Positions 1-7,895 are shown, counted from the first letter of the stretch. The stretch: DNA of 12,326 nucleotides from Parvibaculum sp. (GCA_014359855.1 JACIYQ010000323.1:1-12326), one strand, 5' to 3'. Notes: generated from the sequence alone by a model not told the origin. Made by a program: numbers and translations.

Positions 1-4
1 AAAC

Positions 5-78
5 GGCCACGTGGCGGAGTGGTGACGCAGCGGACTGCAAATCCGTATACCCCGGTTCGATTCCGGGCGTGGCCTCCA
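5..78 (+). tRNA. tRNA-Cys (anticodon GCA)
   Basis: The full cloverleaf can be folded by eye. The 7-bp acceptor stem is GGCCACG (5-11) with CGTGGCC (68-74), followed by discriminator T75 and an encoded CCA (76-78). The anticodon stem is 30-34 with 42-46 and includes one G-U pair. The loop CTGCAAA (35-41) places GCA at 37-39, which reads Cys codons. The T-loop is the usual TTCGATT type. Encoded CCA and all stems intact indicate a functional gene. Its promoter lies outside the window. It points toward the minus-strand polysaccharide run, which ends 51 nt beyond it. Confidence 0.97.
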
Positions 79-107
79 ATCACCTCATGCGAATGAAGAG
101 CAGGCAA

Positions 108-121
108 CCCGCCTTTGCGGG
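108..121. terminator. Possible weak bidirectional hairpin between tRNA-Cys and the ligase gene
   Basis: CCCGC (108-112) pairs with GCGGG (117-121) across a 4-nt loop in the short gap between two converging genes. Neither strand has a proper T-run after the stem. On the minus strand the stem is followed by TTGCCTGCT. It is therefore at best a weak or Rho-assisted terminator. Confidence 0.3.
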
Positions 122-128
122 CCCGGGC

Positions 129-1457
129 TCACGCCTGGAAGCCTGATACCGGCGCCGAACCGATTCCCTGCCGGACCCGGGACGCGGCCCGAAGGACCGG
201 CCGCCGGACCCCTCCCCGCTCCTCGACTGCCAGAAGCACCCCCCAGAGCGTCCCGGCAATGAGATAGAAGTGGCGCCAGTTGTCGATGTCGATGATGGCG
301 GCCTCGGCGATGTGGCCGGCGAAAGCGGCATAGACGACGATAAGGAGGCCCTGAGCCGGGCTTTCCCGTCCGATCGCGCGCCAGCCCCGGACAAGCGTGA
401 CAAGCATCAGCGCGATGAAGGCGAACCCCGACAGGAAGCCGCCCGCGACAAGAATATTCAGATAGACGTTATGCGTGTCGAGCCGGTTGATCATCGCCCA
501 TTGCGCCGGGCCGAGACCGAGCGGTTTTTCGAGCGCCATCGCAAAGGCGCCAGCCTGACTTTCGAAACGGCCATGCTCCGGGTCGGTGTCGTAGCTCTGG
601 ACGAGAGAGGCGCGCTCCTCGAAAAGCGCCGCCACTTTCGGGCTCGATAGCGCAAAGCCAACCACGCCCACCATGACGACGACCGCCAAAGCGCCGAAGC
701 CGATGAGCCGCATCGTCTGCTGATAGGATTTCGAGGTCGCGAGCGTCAGCACGAAGAAGATGAGCCCCGAGAACAGAAGGCTGCCCCATGCGCCGCGCGA
801 GAAGCTGAGCAGCAGCGCGAGCACGAGAAGCCCGAAGGGCAAGGCGATCCAGAACGAACGCAGCGATTGCGCCGTGCTGAGCCGCCAGCCGAGAAAGAGG
901 ATGGGCGCGACAAGGAAGGGGCCGAAAACGTTCGGGTCGTTGAAGGTGCCGCGGGCACGGCCATATTCGGTGAAGATTTCCGCACCGGGAAAGAGTTCGA
1001 AATAACCGGCGATGCCAAGAGTGGCAGCGAGCGTTGCCGCAGCCGTGTAGGCCCAGAATATCTGCGTGAGACGCCGCACCGGATCGGCATAGATCCACGA
1101 TGCGAAGAAGAGAAAGGTGCCGACGAGATAGATCGTCGTCATCATCGCCGGCTGCACGCGCTCCATATAGAGCGCATCCATGGCGCCAATGCCGTACCCC
1201 GCAACGACAAGGCCCCAGAGTGCCGCCGGCCAGCCGAGGCGGCGCGGAAAGCGCAAGCCGAAGAGAAAGGTGAGCGCGACGGTCGCGGCCATCAGGAGGT
1301 CGTAGGGAGAGGGATTGTCCTGCGTCCGGTCCGAGCGGACATAGAAGCTCGTGAGAATGACGAGAATGACGAGCCACTCGGCGAGATGGATTGCGAACGG
1401 CCGGCGAGGTTCGCCGCTGCGCGCCCGGCTGCCTGCTTCTATCTGCCAGCCGTCCAT
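129..1457 (-). CDS. Wzy/WaaL-type O-antigen polymerase or ligase (polytopic membrane protein)
   Basis: This is a 442-residue integral inner-membrane protein with roughly 10-12 hydrophobic segments. Its length and layout fit the O-antigen ligase/polymerase superfamily (Wzy_C). Visible family features are FNDPNVFG at about 172-179, SFSRGAWGS at 218-226, EHGRFESQ at 294-301, and DTHNVYLN at 327-334 in the large periplasmic loop. The His of that last motif (329) matches the conserved loop histidine of WaaL-like enzymes. The family either polymerises lipid-linked repeat units or transfers a finished glycan to an acceptor on the periplasmic side. Sequence alone does not decide which. It is the last gene of a three-gene minus-strand run. 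The ATG comes 3 nt after the TGA of the glycosyltransferase gene, and there is no strong Shine-Dalgarno site, so translation is probably coupled. The N-terminal 20 residues are polar and cytoplasmic. Confidence 0.88.
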   Translation of the reverse strand: MDGWQIEAGSRARSGEPRRPFAIHLAEWLVILVILTSFYVRSDRTQDNPSPYDLLMAATVALTFLFGLRFPRRLGWPAALWGLVVAGYGIGAMDALYMERVQPAMMTTIYLVGTFLFFASWIYADPVRRLTQIFWAYTAAATLAATLGIAGYFELFPGAEIFTEYGRARGTFNDPNVFGPFLVAPILFLGWRLSTAQSLRSFWIALPFGLLVLALLLSFSRGAWGSLLFSGLIFFVLTLATSKSYQQTMRLIGFGALAVVVMVGVVGFALSSPKVAALFEERASLVQSYDTDPEHGRFESQAGAFAMALEKPLGLGPAQWAMINRLDTHNVYLNILVAGGFLSGFAFIALMLVTLVRGWRAIGRESPAQGLLIVVYAAFAGHIAEAAIIDIDNWRHFYLIAGTLWGVLLAVEERGGVRRPVLRAASRVRQGIGSAPVSGFQA

Positions 1458-1460
1458 CGT

Positions 1461-2681
1461 TCAGTGTTCCGCGCCGGTGAGGCCAGGACGGGTGGCAGCG
1501 CCTGCCCTGCCCGCAAGCGCCGCATCCCTTCCCGCTTCGCGCGTGTCGAGAAGACGGGCGTAGAAACCGTCCACGGCATCGACCATGCGGGCAACGGAGA
1601 AGAACTCCTGGACACGGCCATGAAGCCTTTCGGCGTCGGCCGCGATCCCGGCCGGATCGGAAAGCGCGCGCATCATCGCCGACGCCAGTGCCGCTGCATC
1701 CCCCGCCGGCACGAGGCGCGCGGCGAGAGGTCCGAAAATTTCAGGTACGCCGCCGACCTTGGTCGCGATAAGCGGCAAGCCTGCTGCCGCCGCTTCGAGC
1801 GCGACATAGGGCAGCGACTCGTTCCATGACGGCATGACGGCGACACGGCCAAGGGCGAACGCCTCGCGTGCGGGCATCGCGCCCAGAAACTCGAAACGGG
1901 CGAGGCCCTTCGCCTCCGCCGCCATCCGCTCGAACTGCGCCCGGTCCGGACCGGCACCGACGATCCGGATGCGGACCGGCCGTTCCAGACGCGAGGCGGC
2001 CTCGATGAGCGTCGAAACGCCTTTCAGCATCCGCAGCTCACCGATGAAGAGAAAATCCGCCGCATCTTCGGCGGGAACAACGGGCTCGAACTCGGCCTCT
2101 AAAAGGCCGTTGTGAATGACGGTCGTGGGAGCGGCCGGCTTGCCGACCTTCGCGCGATAGGCATTGCGGCTGAACTCGGATTCGAAGATGAGGCCGCCGG
2201 TGCGCTGGCGCATCAGCCGCTCCGCCCCGAGATAGACCATGCCCTCAAGGCTCCAGAGGCCGTAATGCAGCGAGCCGCCATGCGGCGTGTAGACGCGGAT
2301 GGCATCGGGTGCGCCGCCGGAGAGGCGCGCGAGCATGCCGCCCTTTGCGCCATGACCATGCACGATGTCGGGCTTCAGCCAGCGCAGGAGTTGCGTGACC
2401 TCGCGAATGTTGGCGATGTCGCCGAAACCGGGCAGGCGCGACATGGGAACGAGATGAAGGCCAAGGCCGCATTGAGCCCCAAGTTTTGCGAGGGCAGCGG
2501 CGGCGCGCTCGTCCTGCGGCTCGGCACAGACGACACCGACGGCGATACCCGCTTCCTGCTGTCCGGCGACGAGGTCGCGCACATGACGGAAAAGGCCGCC
2601 CATCGGCAGCCGCATGACATGGACGACCTTCCGCAAGCCCCGGCTCCGGCCGTCTGGGCTGCTATGTGCGGCGGCGGCCAT
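1461..2681 (-). CDS. GT4-family glycosyltransferase (GT-B fold)
   Basis: This 406-residue protein looks like a retaining cytoplasmic glycosyltransferase that uses a nucleotide-sugar donor. The N-terminal Rossmann half begins with KVVHVMRLPMGGLFRHV (about 18-34), whose Gly-rich turn is typical of the family, and carries HGHGAKGG (108-115). The C-terminal half opens with FIGELRMLKG (212-221) and VGAGPDR (241-247). The diagnostic E-x7-E motif lies at Glu288 and Glu296 in NESLPYVALE, followed by GLPLIATKVGGVPE. There is no signal peptide or membrane anchor. The start codon overlaps the stop of the upstream export gene by one base (TGATG), which supports this start over Met23; starting at Met23 would cut off part of the first beta strand. 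It is the only recognisable glycosyltransferase in the window. The acceptor and the sugar cannot be predicted. Confidence 0.92.
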   Translation of the reverse strand: MAAAAHSSPDGRSRGLRKVVHVMRLPMGGLFRHVRDLVAGQQEAGIAVGVVCAEPQDERAAAALAKLGAQCGLGLHLVPMSRLPGFGDIANIREVTQLLRWLKPDIVHGHGAKGGMLARLSGGAPDAIRVYTPHGGSLHYGLWSLEGMVYLGAERLMRQRTGGLIFESEFSRNAYRAKVGKPAAPTTVIHNGLLEAEFEPVVPAEDAADFLFIGELRMLKGVSTLIEAASRLERPVRIRIVGAGPDRAQFERMAAEAKGLARFEFLGAMPAREAFALGRVAVMPSWNESLPYVALEAAAAGLPLIATKVGGVPEIFGPLAARLVPAGDAAALASAMMRALSDPAGIAADAERLHGRVQEFFSVARMVDAVDGFYARLLDTREAGRDAALAGRAGAATRPGLTGAEH

Positions 2682-3241
2682 CAGAAATAGCGCTCCCGGA
2701 CAAGAATGGTGTCGCCCGGCAGGACAGGCTCGTTGCTGTCGACGCCGATCTCGACGATGCGGTCGCCGCGATTGCGCGTGATCCTCACGCGGTCCTCGTC
2801 GGCCCGATAGGTGAAGCCACCGGCGATGGCGACCGCGCTCTGCACGGTCATGCCGTTGACGTATGGATACTGGCCGGCGCGCTGCACCTCGCCGAGGATG
2901 AAGAAGGGCCGGAATTCGGTGACCTGCACGCTCACATTCGGGTTGCGCAGCAGCGTGCGCCCAAGCTCGGCGGCAACGACGTCCTCGAATTCATCCGTGG
3001 TGAGACCTCGTGCAGGGATCGGCGGCATGAGCGGCATCGAAACCGTACCCGTGCTGTCTACCGCGAATTCGCCGCTGAGATCCGGCTGGCCGAAGACGAC
3101 GACGCGCAGCCTGTCGCCGGTATCGAGGATATAGACGTCGTTCTCCGTCGAGACCGGGCGCTCGGCAATGATGCCCCGCTCCGCGCAGCCAGTGGCCGCA
3201 GCGAACATCGCCATCAGGACAAGGGCAAGACGGAGCTTCAT
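2681..3241 (-). CDS. Polysaccharide export lipoprotein (OPX, Wza-like, short form)
   Basis: The protein has 186 residues from the chosen start. MKLRLALVLM opens a lipoprotein signal peptide ending in AATG-C, which gives a predicted lipidated Cys19. Next comes the poly-export domain (about 35-110, beginning YILDTGDRLRVVVFGQPDLS), then an SLBB-like domain (about 112-160, FILGEVQRAGQYPYVNG). The C-terminal strand is LPGDTILVRERYF. The reading frame extends 43 codons upstream to 3370, but that extension would bury the signal peptide, and a GAGG lies 8 nt before the ATG at 3241, so I prefer 3241. The family carries capsule or exopolysaccharide across the periplasm and outer membrane together with a Wzc-type partner, which is encoded divergently next door. 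The protein stops just after the SLBB region and lacks the long C-terminal part that forms the helical outer-membrane pore in E. coli Wza. Confidence 0.9.
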   Translation of the reverse strand: MKLRLALVLMAMFAAATGCAERGIIAERPVSTENDVYILDTGDRLRVVVFGQPDLSGEFAVDSTGTVSMPLMPPIPARGLTTDEFEDVVAAELGRTLLRNPNVSVQVTEFRPFFILGEVQRAGQYPYVNGMTVQSAVAIAGGFTYRADEDRVRITRNRGDRIVEIGVDSNEPVLPGDTILVRERYF

Positions 3242-3503
3242 GAAGGGGGCCTCTGTGGCGGTTTCAGCGCTGCCCGAGAGTACCGCCGGAAGGGTTAATT
3301 TTTTCGCAACCCCGGGCTGCGACAGACCGTCCTGCCGCGCGGAAACGCGGGCAAAATCCGAACCGGCCACCGGCTTTCAAGGTTTCCCGTTAAGGCTTCC
3401 GTTACCTAAAAGCCGTCTACTGCCGGTTGATCCTGGACGTGGTGTCCCGGCGCGGCAGCGCCAGCGGTTCGGACCCACGGCGGACAGTTGTTGAGCGGAA
3501 CGC
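3242..3503. promoter_or_regulatory. Divergent intergenic region between the export lipoprotein and kinase genes
   Basis: These 262 bp separate two divergently transcribed genes and must hold both promoters, but I see no convincing -35/-10 pair. Visible elements are an A/T-rich patch (GGTTAATTTTTTCGC, about 3293-3307), two CCGTTA copies 11 bp apart (3387-3392 and 3399-3404), and an imperfect palindrome CCTGGAC-N5-GTCCCGG (3432-3450) about 54 bp before the kinase ATG. A short hairpin CCGCG/CGCGG lies at 3335-3350. The kinase gene has only a weak ribosome site (GAGCGGAA, 3493-3500). Any of the repeats could be an operator. None matches a regulator site that I recognise with certainty. Confidence 0.5.
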
Positions 3504-5720
3504 ATGACCGATATCCATACGAACTCCGTAGTCACCTTTGGCGACCGCCGCCGCGCCGCGCCGAACGAGAGCGCGGTGGGCGATATTTCGCCATGGGAAG
3601 TGCTGCGTGGCGTATGGGCGCGCAAGGAAATCATTCTCTGCGCCTTTGCAGGCTTCATGGCCATCGCGATCCTCTGGCTCGCCACCGCCACGCCGACCTA
3701 TACGGTCGAGGCACGGGTGATGCTCGCGCCGCGCGCGGGCGAGATTTCGACCTTCGACAACGAGAATTCGCCGCTGCTGCCGGATGCGCAGACCGTCCAG
3801 ACGGAAATCCAGTTGCTGACGTCCCGGCCACTCGTCGCGCGCCTCATCACCGATCTCGGGTTGGCGGGCAACCCCGAATTCAATCCGGCGCTCCGCTCGC
3901 CGGGTCTGCTCGGCCGCATCGCCATCGCGCTGGGTGTACGTCATTACAACTCCTCGACCGACATCGAGGACATCACCAACTTGGTGCTTTCCCGTCTTGA
4001 GGTCTATCAGAAGACCGGATCGCGCGTCATCGCGATCGTCTTTACCTCCGCTGACCCCCGCATGGCGGCGATTGTTCCGAACCGGCTTGCGGAACTCTAC
4101 ATCGCCCAGCAGGTCGAACAGCGGACAGGCATCAACAGCGAAGCGACGAAGTGGCTCGCCGAACAGATCGAGGAACTGCGCGGCAAGGTGCAGCAGTCGG
4201 AAGCGGCAGTGGAAGCCTTCCGCACGAAGTCCGGCCTGTTCCTCACGAACGGTTCGACCGTGCCCCAGCAGCAGCTGACCGAACTGAACACCCAGCTCTC
4301 GACAGCGGAAGCAGACCGCGCCGCCGCGCAGGCAAAGCTCGGCAATGCGCGCGAGCTGCTCGCCTCCGGTAATGCCGTGAACTCGGCCGCCGAAGTGCTG
4401 CAATCGCCGCTCATCCAGAACCTTCGCCAGCAGGAAGTCGCCCTTCGCGCCCAGATCGCGCAGCTGTCCGAGACGCTGCTGCCGACGCATCCGCGCCTTC
4501 AGGAATCGCAGGCGAACCTGGCCGATCTCGAATTGCAGATCGAGAAGGAGGTCCGCAAGATCATCGAGGCGCTGGAAAACGAGGCGCGCGTCGCCAATGC
4601 GCGCGTGAACTCGCTCCGCGCGAGCCTGACGCGGCTGCAGCGCCGCATGGGGCAGCTCAACCAGGACGAGGTGCAGTTGCGCGCCTTGCAGCGCGACGCC
4701 GACACGAACCGGGCGCTGCTCGAATCCTTCCTGCTGCGCTACCAGCAAGCGAACGCCCGCGCCGAAGCGGACGCCCAGGCGGCGAATGCCCGCATCGTCT
4801 CGCGCGCGCAGCAGCCGACCGAGCCGAGCTTCCCGCGCATGTCCTCCGCGCTGACCTTCGCCACGGTTGCCGGCGTCATCTTCGCCTTTCTCGTCACCTT
4901 CCTGATCGAGGTCTTCGCCCGCGGGTTCCGTACCGGCGAGCAAGCCGAGCGTGCGACCGGCATGCCGTTCCTCGGGCTCGTGCCCGAAGCAGAAACGCGC
5001 CGTGGCAAAACCACCCCAGCCGACGAGGTTCTCCGCGATCCGTCCGGCCCCTATTCGGAATCCATCCGTGCGCTCCAGGGCCATGTGCTTCTCGCGCGCG
5101 TGGGCGACCGCCGCGCCCGCACCGTGCTCGTGACCTCGGCAACAGAGGGCGAAGGCAAGACGGAGACCGCCGCAAGTCTCGCACGTATCTTTGCGCTTGG
5201 CGGATATCGTACCATCATTGTCGACGCCGATTTGCGTGCGGCTTCGATGCACGAAGCGCTGAACATCGCAAGGCGGCCCGGCCTTGCCGACCTCCTCATG
5301 AGCCGCGCCGCCTTCCAGCATGTGATCCGGAAGGATTCCGCAAGCCCCGCTCATGTGCTGCAGGCGGGAACGCCCCTCCCCAATCCGACGGCGGCGCTCG
5401 CCTCCTCGCAAATGCTCTGGGTGCTGAACGCGCTCCAGCAGACCTACGACTATGTGATCATCGATTCACCCGCCGTGCTGGCTGCCGCCGATGCGCAGGT
5501 GCTGGCGAAGTTCGCCGATGTCACGGTGCTCGTGGTGAGATGGTCCTCGACCAGCCGCCGCATGGTCGCTCGCGCACTGAAAGTGCTCTCGGCGGCAAGC
5601 AGCCGCCGTGTCGGCATCCTGCTGACGAGGGTGAACCTGCGCCGCTATCGCCGCTACGGCGACGAGGCGTTGCAGGAATATCCCGTGCACCCCGTTCAGC
5701 CGAGAGCGGCGGCGCGCTAG
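3504..5720 (+). CDS. Wzc/ExoP-like polysaccharide co-polymerase with C-terminal BY-kinase domain
   Basis: This 738-residue inner-membrane protein controls chain length and export of polysaccharide and autophosphorylates on tyrosine. The cytoplasmic N-terminus (about 1-42) is followed by TM1 (about 43-63) and the Wzz domain with MLAPR at 73-77. A long periplasmic coiled coil (about 205-435) includes LLPTHPRLQ, and the proline-rich PTEPSFP segment (438-444) precedes TM2 (about 450-470). The kinase domain has Walker A GEGKT (549-553, Lys552), Walker A' IIVDADLR (571-578) and Walker B VIIDSP (651-656). The tail has three tyrosines (715, 718, 726), fewer than in E. coli Wzc, among many arginines. 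Co-polymerase and kinase are on one chain, as is usual in proteobacteria. It is transcribed alone, divergent from its likely OPX partner. Its TAG stop overlaps the stop of the opposing dioxygenase gene. Confidence 0.95.
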   Translation: MTDIHTNSVVTFGDRRRAAPNESAVGDISPWEVLRGVWARKEIILCAFAGFMAIAILWLATATPTYTVEARVMLAPRAGEISTFDNENSPLLPDAQTVQTEIQLLTSRPLVARLITDLGLAGNPEFNPALRSPGLLGRIAIALGVRHYNSSTDIEDITNLVLSRLEVYQKTGSRVIAIVFTSADPRMAAIVPNRLAELYIAQQVEQRTGINSEATKWLAEQIEELRGKVQQSEAAVEAFRTKSGLFLTNGSTVPQQQLTELNTQLSTAEADRAAAQAKLGNARELLASGNAVNSAAEVLQSPLIQNLRQQEVALRAQIAQLSETLLPTHPRLQESQANLADLELQIEKEVRKIIEALENEARVANARVNSLRASLTRLQRRMGQLNQDEVQLRALQRDADTNRALLESFLLRYQQANARAEADAQAANARIVSRAQQPTEPSFPRMSSALTFATVAGVIFAFLVTFLIEVFARGFRTGEQAERATGMPFLGLVPEAETRRGKTTPADEVLRDPSGPYSESIRALQGHVLLARVGDRRARTVLVTSATEGEGKTETAASLARIFALGGYRTIIVDADLRAASMHEALNIARRPGLADLLMSRAAFQHVIRKDSASPAHVLQAGTPLPNPTAALASSQMLWVLNALQQTYDYVIIDSPAVLAAADAQVLAKFADVTVLVVRWSSTSRRMVARALKVLSAASSRRVGILLTRVNLRRYRRYGDEALQEYPVHPVQPRAAAR

Positions 5721-6625
5721 CCCGCGATCGCCGGCGTCTTCCGTCCGAAGAAAAGCGCAATCGCCTTCTGCCGGTCGCCGACGAAGCGCCTCGCGCCGTC
5801 ATAGGCTGGACGCAGAACGTCATAGGCCACGACCTTCGCCTTGTCCCACAGGGGATGGACGCCCGCGTCCGCCTGCGGGAAGCCGAGCCTGCGCAAACCG
5901 GCATTCATGTAGGAAAGCTTGACCAGGTGCCGCGTCTCCGCCGTGTGCCAGGTGATGGAGAAGGAGACGGAGACCTCGTTTCCGTTCTGCACCCAGTGCG
6001 GCGCGAAAATCGGTACGAAGAGTCCCTCGCCCGGCCCGATATGCTGCTGCGTCGCGCGAGATTCGAAGTCCTCGCGATAAACGAGATTCCGGTGCTTTCC
6101 TGGAAAGAGTTCCATGTCTTCCGCGCTGGCAATAGCACGGTCGAGATGATCGAAAAGCGACATGCGCTTCTGCCCGCGAATCTGGAGCAGGAAGTTCAGT
6201 TCCGGATCCATGTGAAACGGCGTCACATTGCCGGGCGAAGTTACGAAGATGAAAGCCTGGCGCATCGTCGCGCCGCCCATCATCCCGTCCGTCTGTTCGG
6301 CGACCTGATCGAGGCAAGCGTCGAGCAGTTCCTTGTATTCGGGATCGGCCTCGACATTTTTCAGCACCATCCAGGACTTCGCTTCCTCGATCCGGCGGAC
6401 GGTTTCCTCGGGCGAAAGGCCGTTGGACGGCGTCAATGAAGGGTCCTGGTTCGGAGCGACCGGTCCGTTGAACTCGACCTGATCCGCGGGCAAGGTTGCG
6501 GCAAGCCGAGCGAGGCGATCGAGCGTGAAGAGCGGATGTCCGTCGAGGCGGTGCGCCACGCGGAAGGTCGCGCGCGGCATGGCGTCCGAAACGGTTCCCT
6601 CGGCAATTTCAATCAGCCTGTTCAT
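5717..6625 (-). CDS. Cupin/JmjC-type Fe(II)/2-oxoglutarate dioxygenase, FIH-like
   Basis: From the chosen start this is a 302-residue soluble protein with no signal peptide. The core holds the iron-binding triad H138-x-D140 and distal His210 (in APHWVQNG). Thr135, Asn144 and Lys153 surround it. From what I know of human FIH, its residues T196, H199, D201, N205 and K214 have exactly the same spacing (-3, 0, +2, +6, +15), and H279 lies 80 residues on versus 72 here. The text around it (TPFHMD, QIRGQKR, LFDHL) also fits JmjC/cupin_8 enzymes, which hydroxylate protein side chains or small molecules. The substrate is unknown. It is the last gene of a four-gene run and overlaps the upstream acyltransferase gene by 17 nt. 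The frame is open up to 6697, but AAGGAG at 6632-6637 sits 6 nt before the ATG at 6625, which fixes the start. A regulatory role, as sometimes annotated for such proteins, cannot be excluded. Confidence 0.85.
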   Translation of the reverse strand: MNRLIEIAEGTVSDAMPRATFRVAHRLDGHPLFTLDRLARLAATLPADQVEFNGPVAPNQDPSLTPSNGLSPEETVRRIEEAKSWMVLKNVEADPEYKELLDACLDQVAEQTDGMMGGATMRQAFIFVTSPGNVTPFHMDPELNFLLQIRGQKRMSLFDHLDRAIASAEDMELFPGKHRNLVYREDFESRATQQHIGPGEGLFVPIFAPHWVQNGNEVSVSFSITWHTAETRHLVKLSYMNAGLRRLGFPQADAGVHPLWDKAKVVAYDVLRPAYDGARRFVGDRQKAIALFFGRKTPAIAG

Positions 6626-7895
6626 TTCCATCTCCTTGCAGACGGTCATAGAGAACGCGAAGTTTCTTGCGTGCGGCCGCCTCACCGCGCTTTGCAAACG
6701 CGATCCATCCGGCCAGCGGCACGCTGAAAGAATGCGGCGTAGTCACGAGCATGCTGCTCATGATGCGGCGCTCGGCCCAGATGTGGTCGATCATCGGATG
6801 GCCGGGCACGGCGCAGGAATCGACCCAGTCGACCTTGTCGTCGCGGAGGAACACGCCAATCGCCTTCAGCATCAGCAATGTGCCGGGCGAATAGCGCGAA
6901 TAACGTTCGTCGAACGCAATCTTGAAAGTGAAGACGCCGCGCCCCGAGCGGAAGCTCGTCAGCATGGCAACCGGATTGCCGTCGAGGGTGAGCTCCGTGC
7001 AGTGAAGCGTCCCCGCTTCACGCGCGCCCCGGCATATCTCCTCGAAATAAGCGCGCTCGCTCGTGCGCATCTTCATGGCCGTGCCGCGCTTGCCCTTCCA
7101 GCCGCGCGCCTCGAGCGTGAGAAAGCGGTCAACCCATGCACCAACGTCCGAACCGCCGTCGTGAACGGCGAATTCAAGCCGGCCTTCCTCGGCGAGCCGG
7201 TTCCAGAGCCGATTGAACTCCTTGCGTTTCTTCTTGCGAATGTTGGCCGCGAGATAGGCCTCCTCGTCGAGTTCCGAACGAAGAAAGGCGCGCTCGTGAC
7301 GATCGGTCTCGCGGTGGAGAATGCCGTCGGCTGCCATCACGTCGCGGAGCGCCTTGTCGAAGGCGCCGCCTGCCTCGAACATCGGGAATTCGACGAGGGC
7401 CGCACCCTGAGCCGCCGCGAAGGCAAGAAAGCGGCGCACCGCCTGCTGTTCGTAACCGGCACGAACGAGCGGCGTCGAAATGAAGCTGTGGATATGTTGC
7501 CAGACATGCCAGATCGCGAAGGGCGCGCCGTAGGACCCGCGCGAGGCAAAATAGGGCACAAGGCCGATCATCAGGCGGCGGCCGGAACCGTCGGGCTCGC
7601 TCCAGAGCAGTGCGACACGCGCCTCGTCTTTCTTCTGGAGATGATCCATCGCCGCCGCGAGCGTGATGCTTTCGAACTGCGTATTGCGGTCGGTCGAAGA
7701 TGCGCTCAGGGCATCGATCTCGGCGCGGAACGGCGTCATCGCGTCGGCGCTTTGCAGGACGATGACATCGGCGCTCGGCGGCCGGCCGTGCAGATAGCGC
7801 GCCGCGTGGCTCAGCACTTCGACGGAAGGCCCCGTGGCACGCGGATGCTTTTTCGCAAGGCCCGGCCAGAGCGGGTATTGTCCGAGACCTGTCAT
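6609..7895 (-). CDS. GNAT/FemAB-like acyltransferase (BioF2-like, CelD/BcsL type), second copy
   Basis: This 428-residue protein lacks a signal peptide or membrane segment. The second half looks like the BioF2-like acetyltransferase domain (Acetyltransf_6): a basic helix NIRKKKRKEFNRLWNRL (218-234), the WVDRFLTLEARGWKGK stretch (254-269), then ELTLDGNPVAMLTSF (301-315) and FDERYSRYSPGTLLMLKAI (328-346), typical of the acyl-CoA-site side of the fold. Family members transfer acyl groups (FemAB relatives, amino acids from charged tRNA) to cell-wall or polysaccharide acceptors. The actual donor is unknown. The frame is open far upstream, but ATG at 7895 overlaps the flippase stop as ATGA and has GAGG 6 nt before it; the upstream extension is Arg-rich out-of-frame flippase sequence. 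It lies between the flippase and dioxygenase genes and is probably cotranscribed with both. Confidence 0.87.
   Translation of the reverse strand: MTGLGQYPLWPGLAKKHPRATGPSVEVLSHAARYLHGRPPSADVIVLQSADAMTPFRAEIDALSASSTDRNTQFESITLAAAMDHLQKKDEARVALLWSEPDGSGRRLMIGLVPYFASRGSYGAPFAIWHVWQHIHSFISTPLVRAGYEQQAVRRFLAFAAAQGAALVEFPMFEAGGAFDKALRDVMAADGILHRETDRHERAFLRSELDEEAYLAANIRKKKRKEFNRLWNRLAEEGRLEFAVHDGGSDVGAWVDRFLTLEARGWKGKRGTAMKMRTSERAYFEEICRGAREAGTLHCTELTLDGNPVAMLTSFRSGRGVFTFKIAFDERYSRYSPGTLLMLKAIGVFLRDDKVDWVDSCAVPGHPMIDHIWAERRIMSSMLVTTPHSFSVPLAGWIAFAKRGEAAARKKLRVLYDRLQGDGNEQAD
6632..6637 (-). promoter_or_regulatory. Strong ribosome binding site inside the upstream gene, fixes the dioxygenase start
   Basis: The minus strand reads AAGGAG, then a 6-nt spacer, then ATG at 6625. 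This near-perfect Shine-Dalgarno site lies within the last codons of the preceding acyltransferase gene. It excludes the alternative in-frame ATG codons at 6631 and 6649 and the far one at 6697. Confidence 0.8.

Noticed and set aside
867..1829. 320-codon plus-strand frame across the ligase and glycosyltransferase genes
   Set aside because: It crosses the junction of two recognisable opposing genes and has no domain or ribosome site.
3390..3405. Possible CtrA box (TTAA...TTAC)
   Set aside because: The spacing is 8 bp instead of 7 and the second half is TTAC, so the match is poor.
3417..5411. Open frame of 664 codons antisense to the kinase gene
   Set aside because: It mirrors the GC-rich codon pattern of the real gene, its translation is rich in Arg/Gly/His/Asp with no recognisable domain, and the plus-strand product has full Wzc-type motifs.
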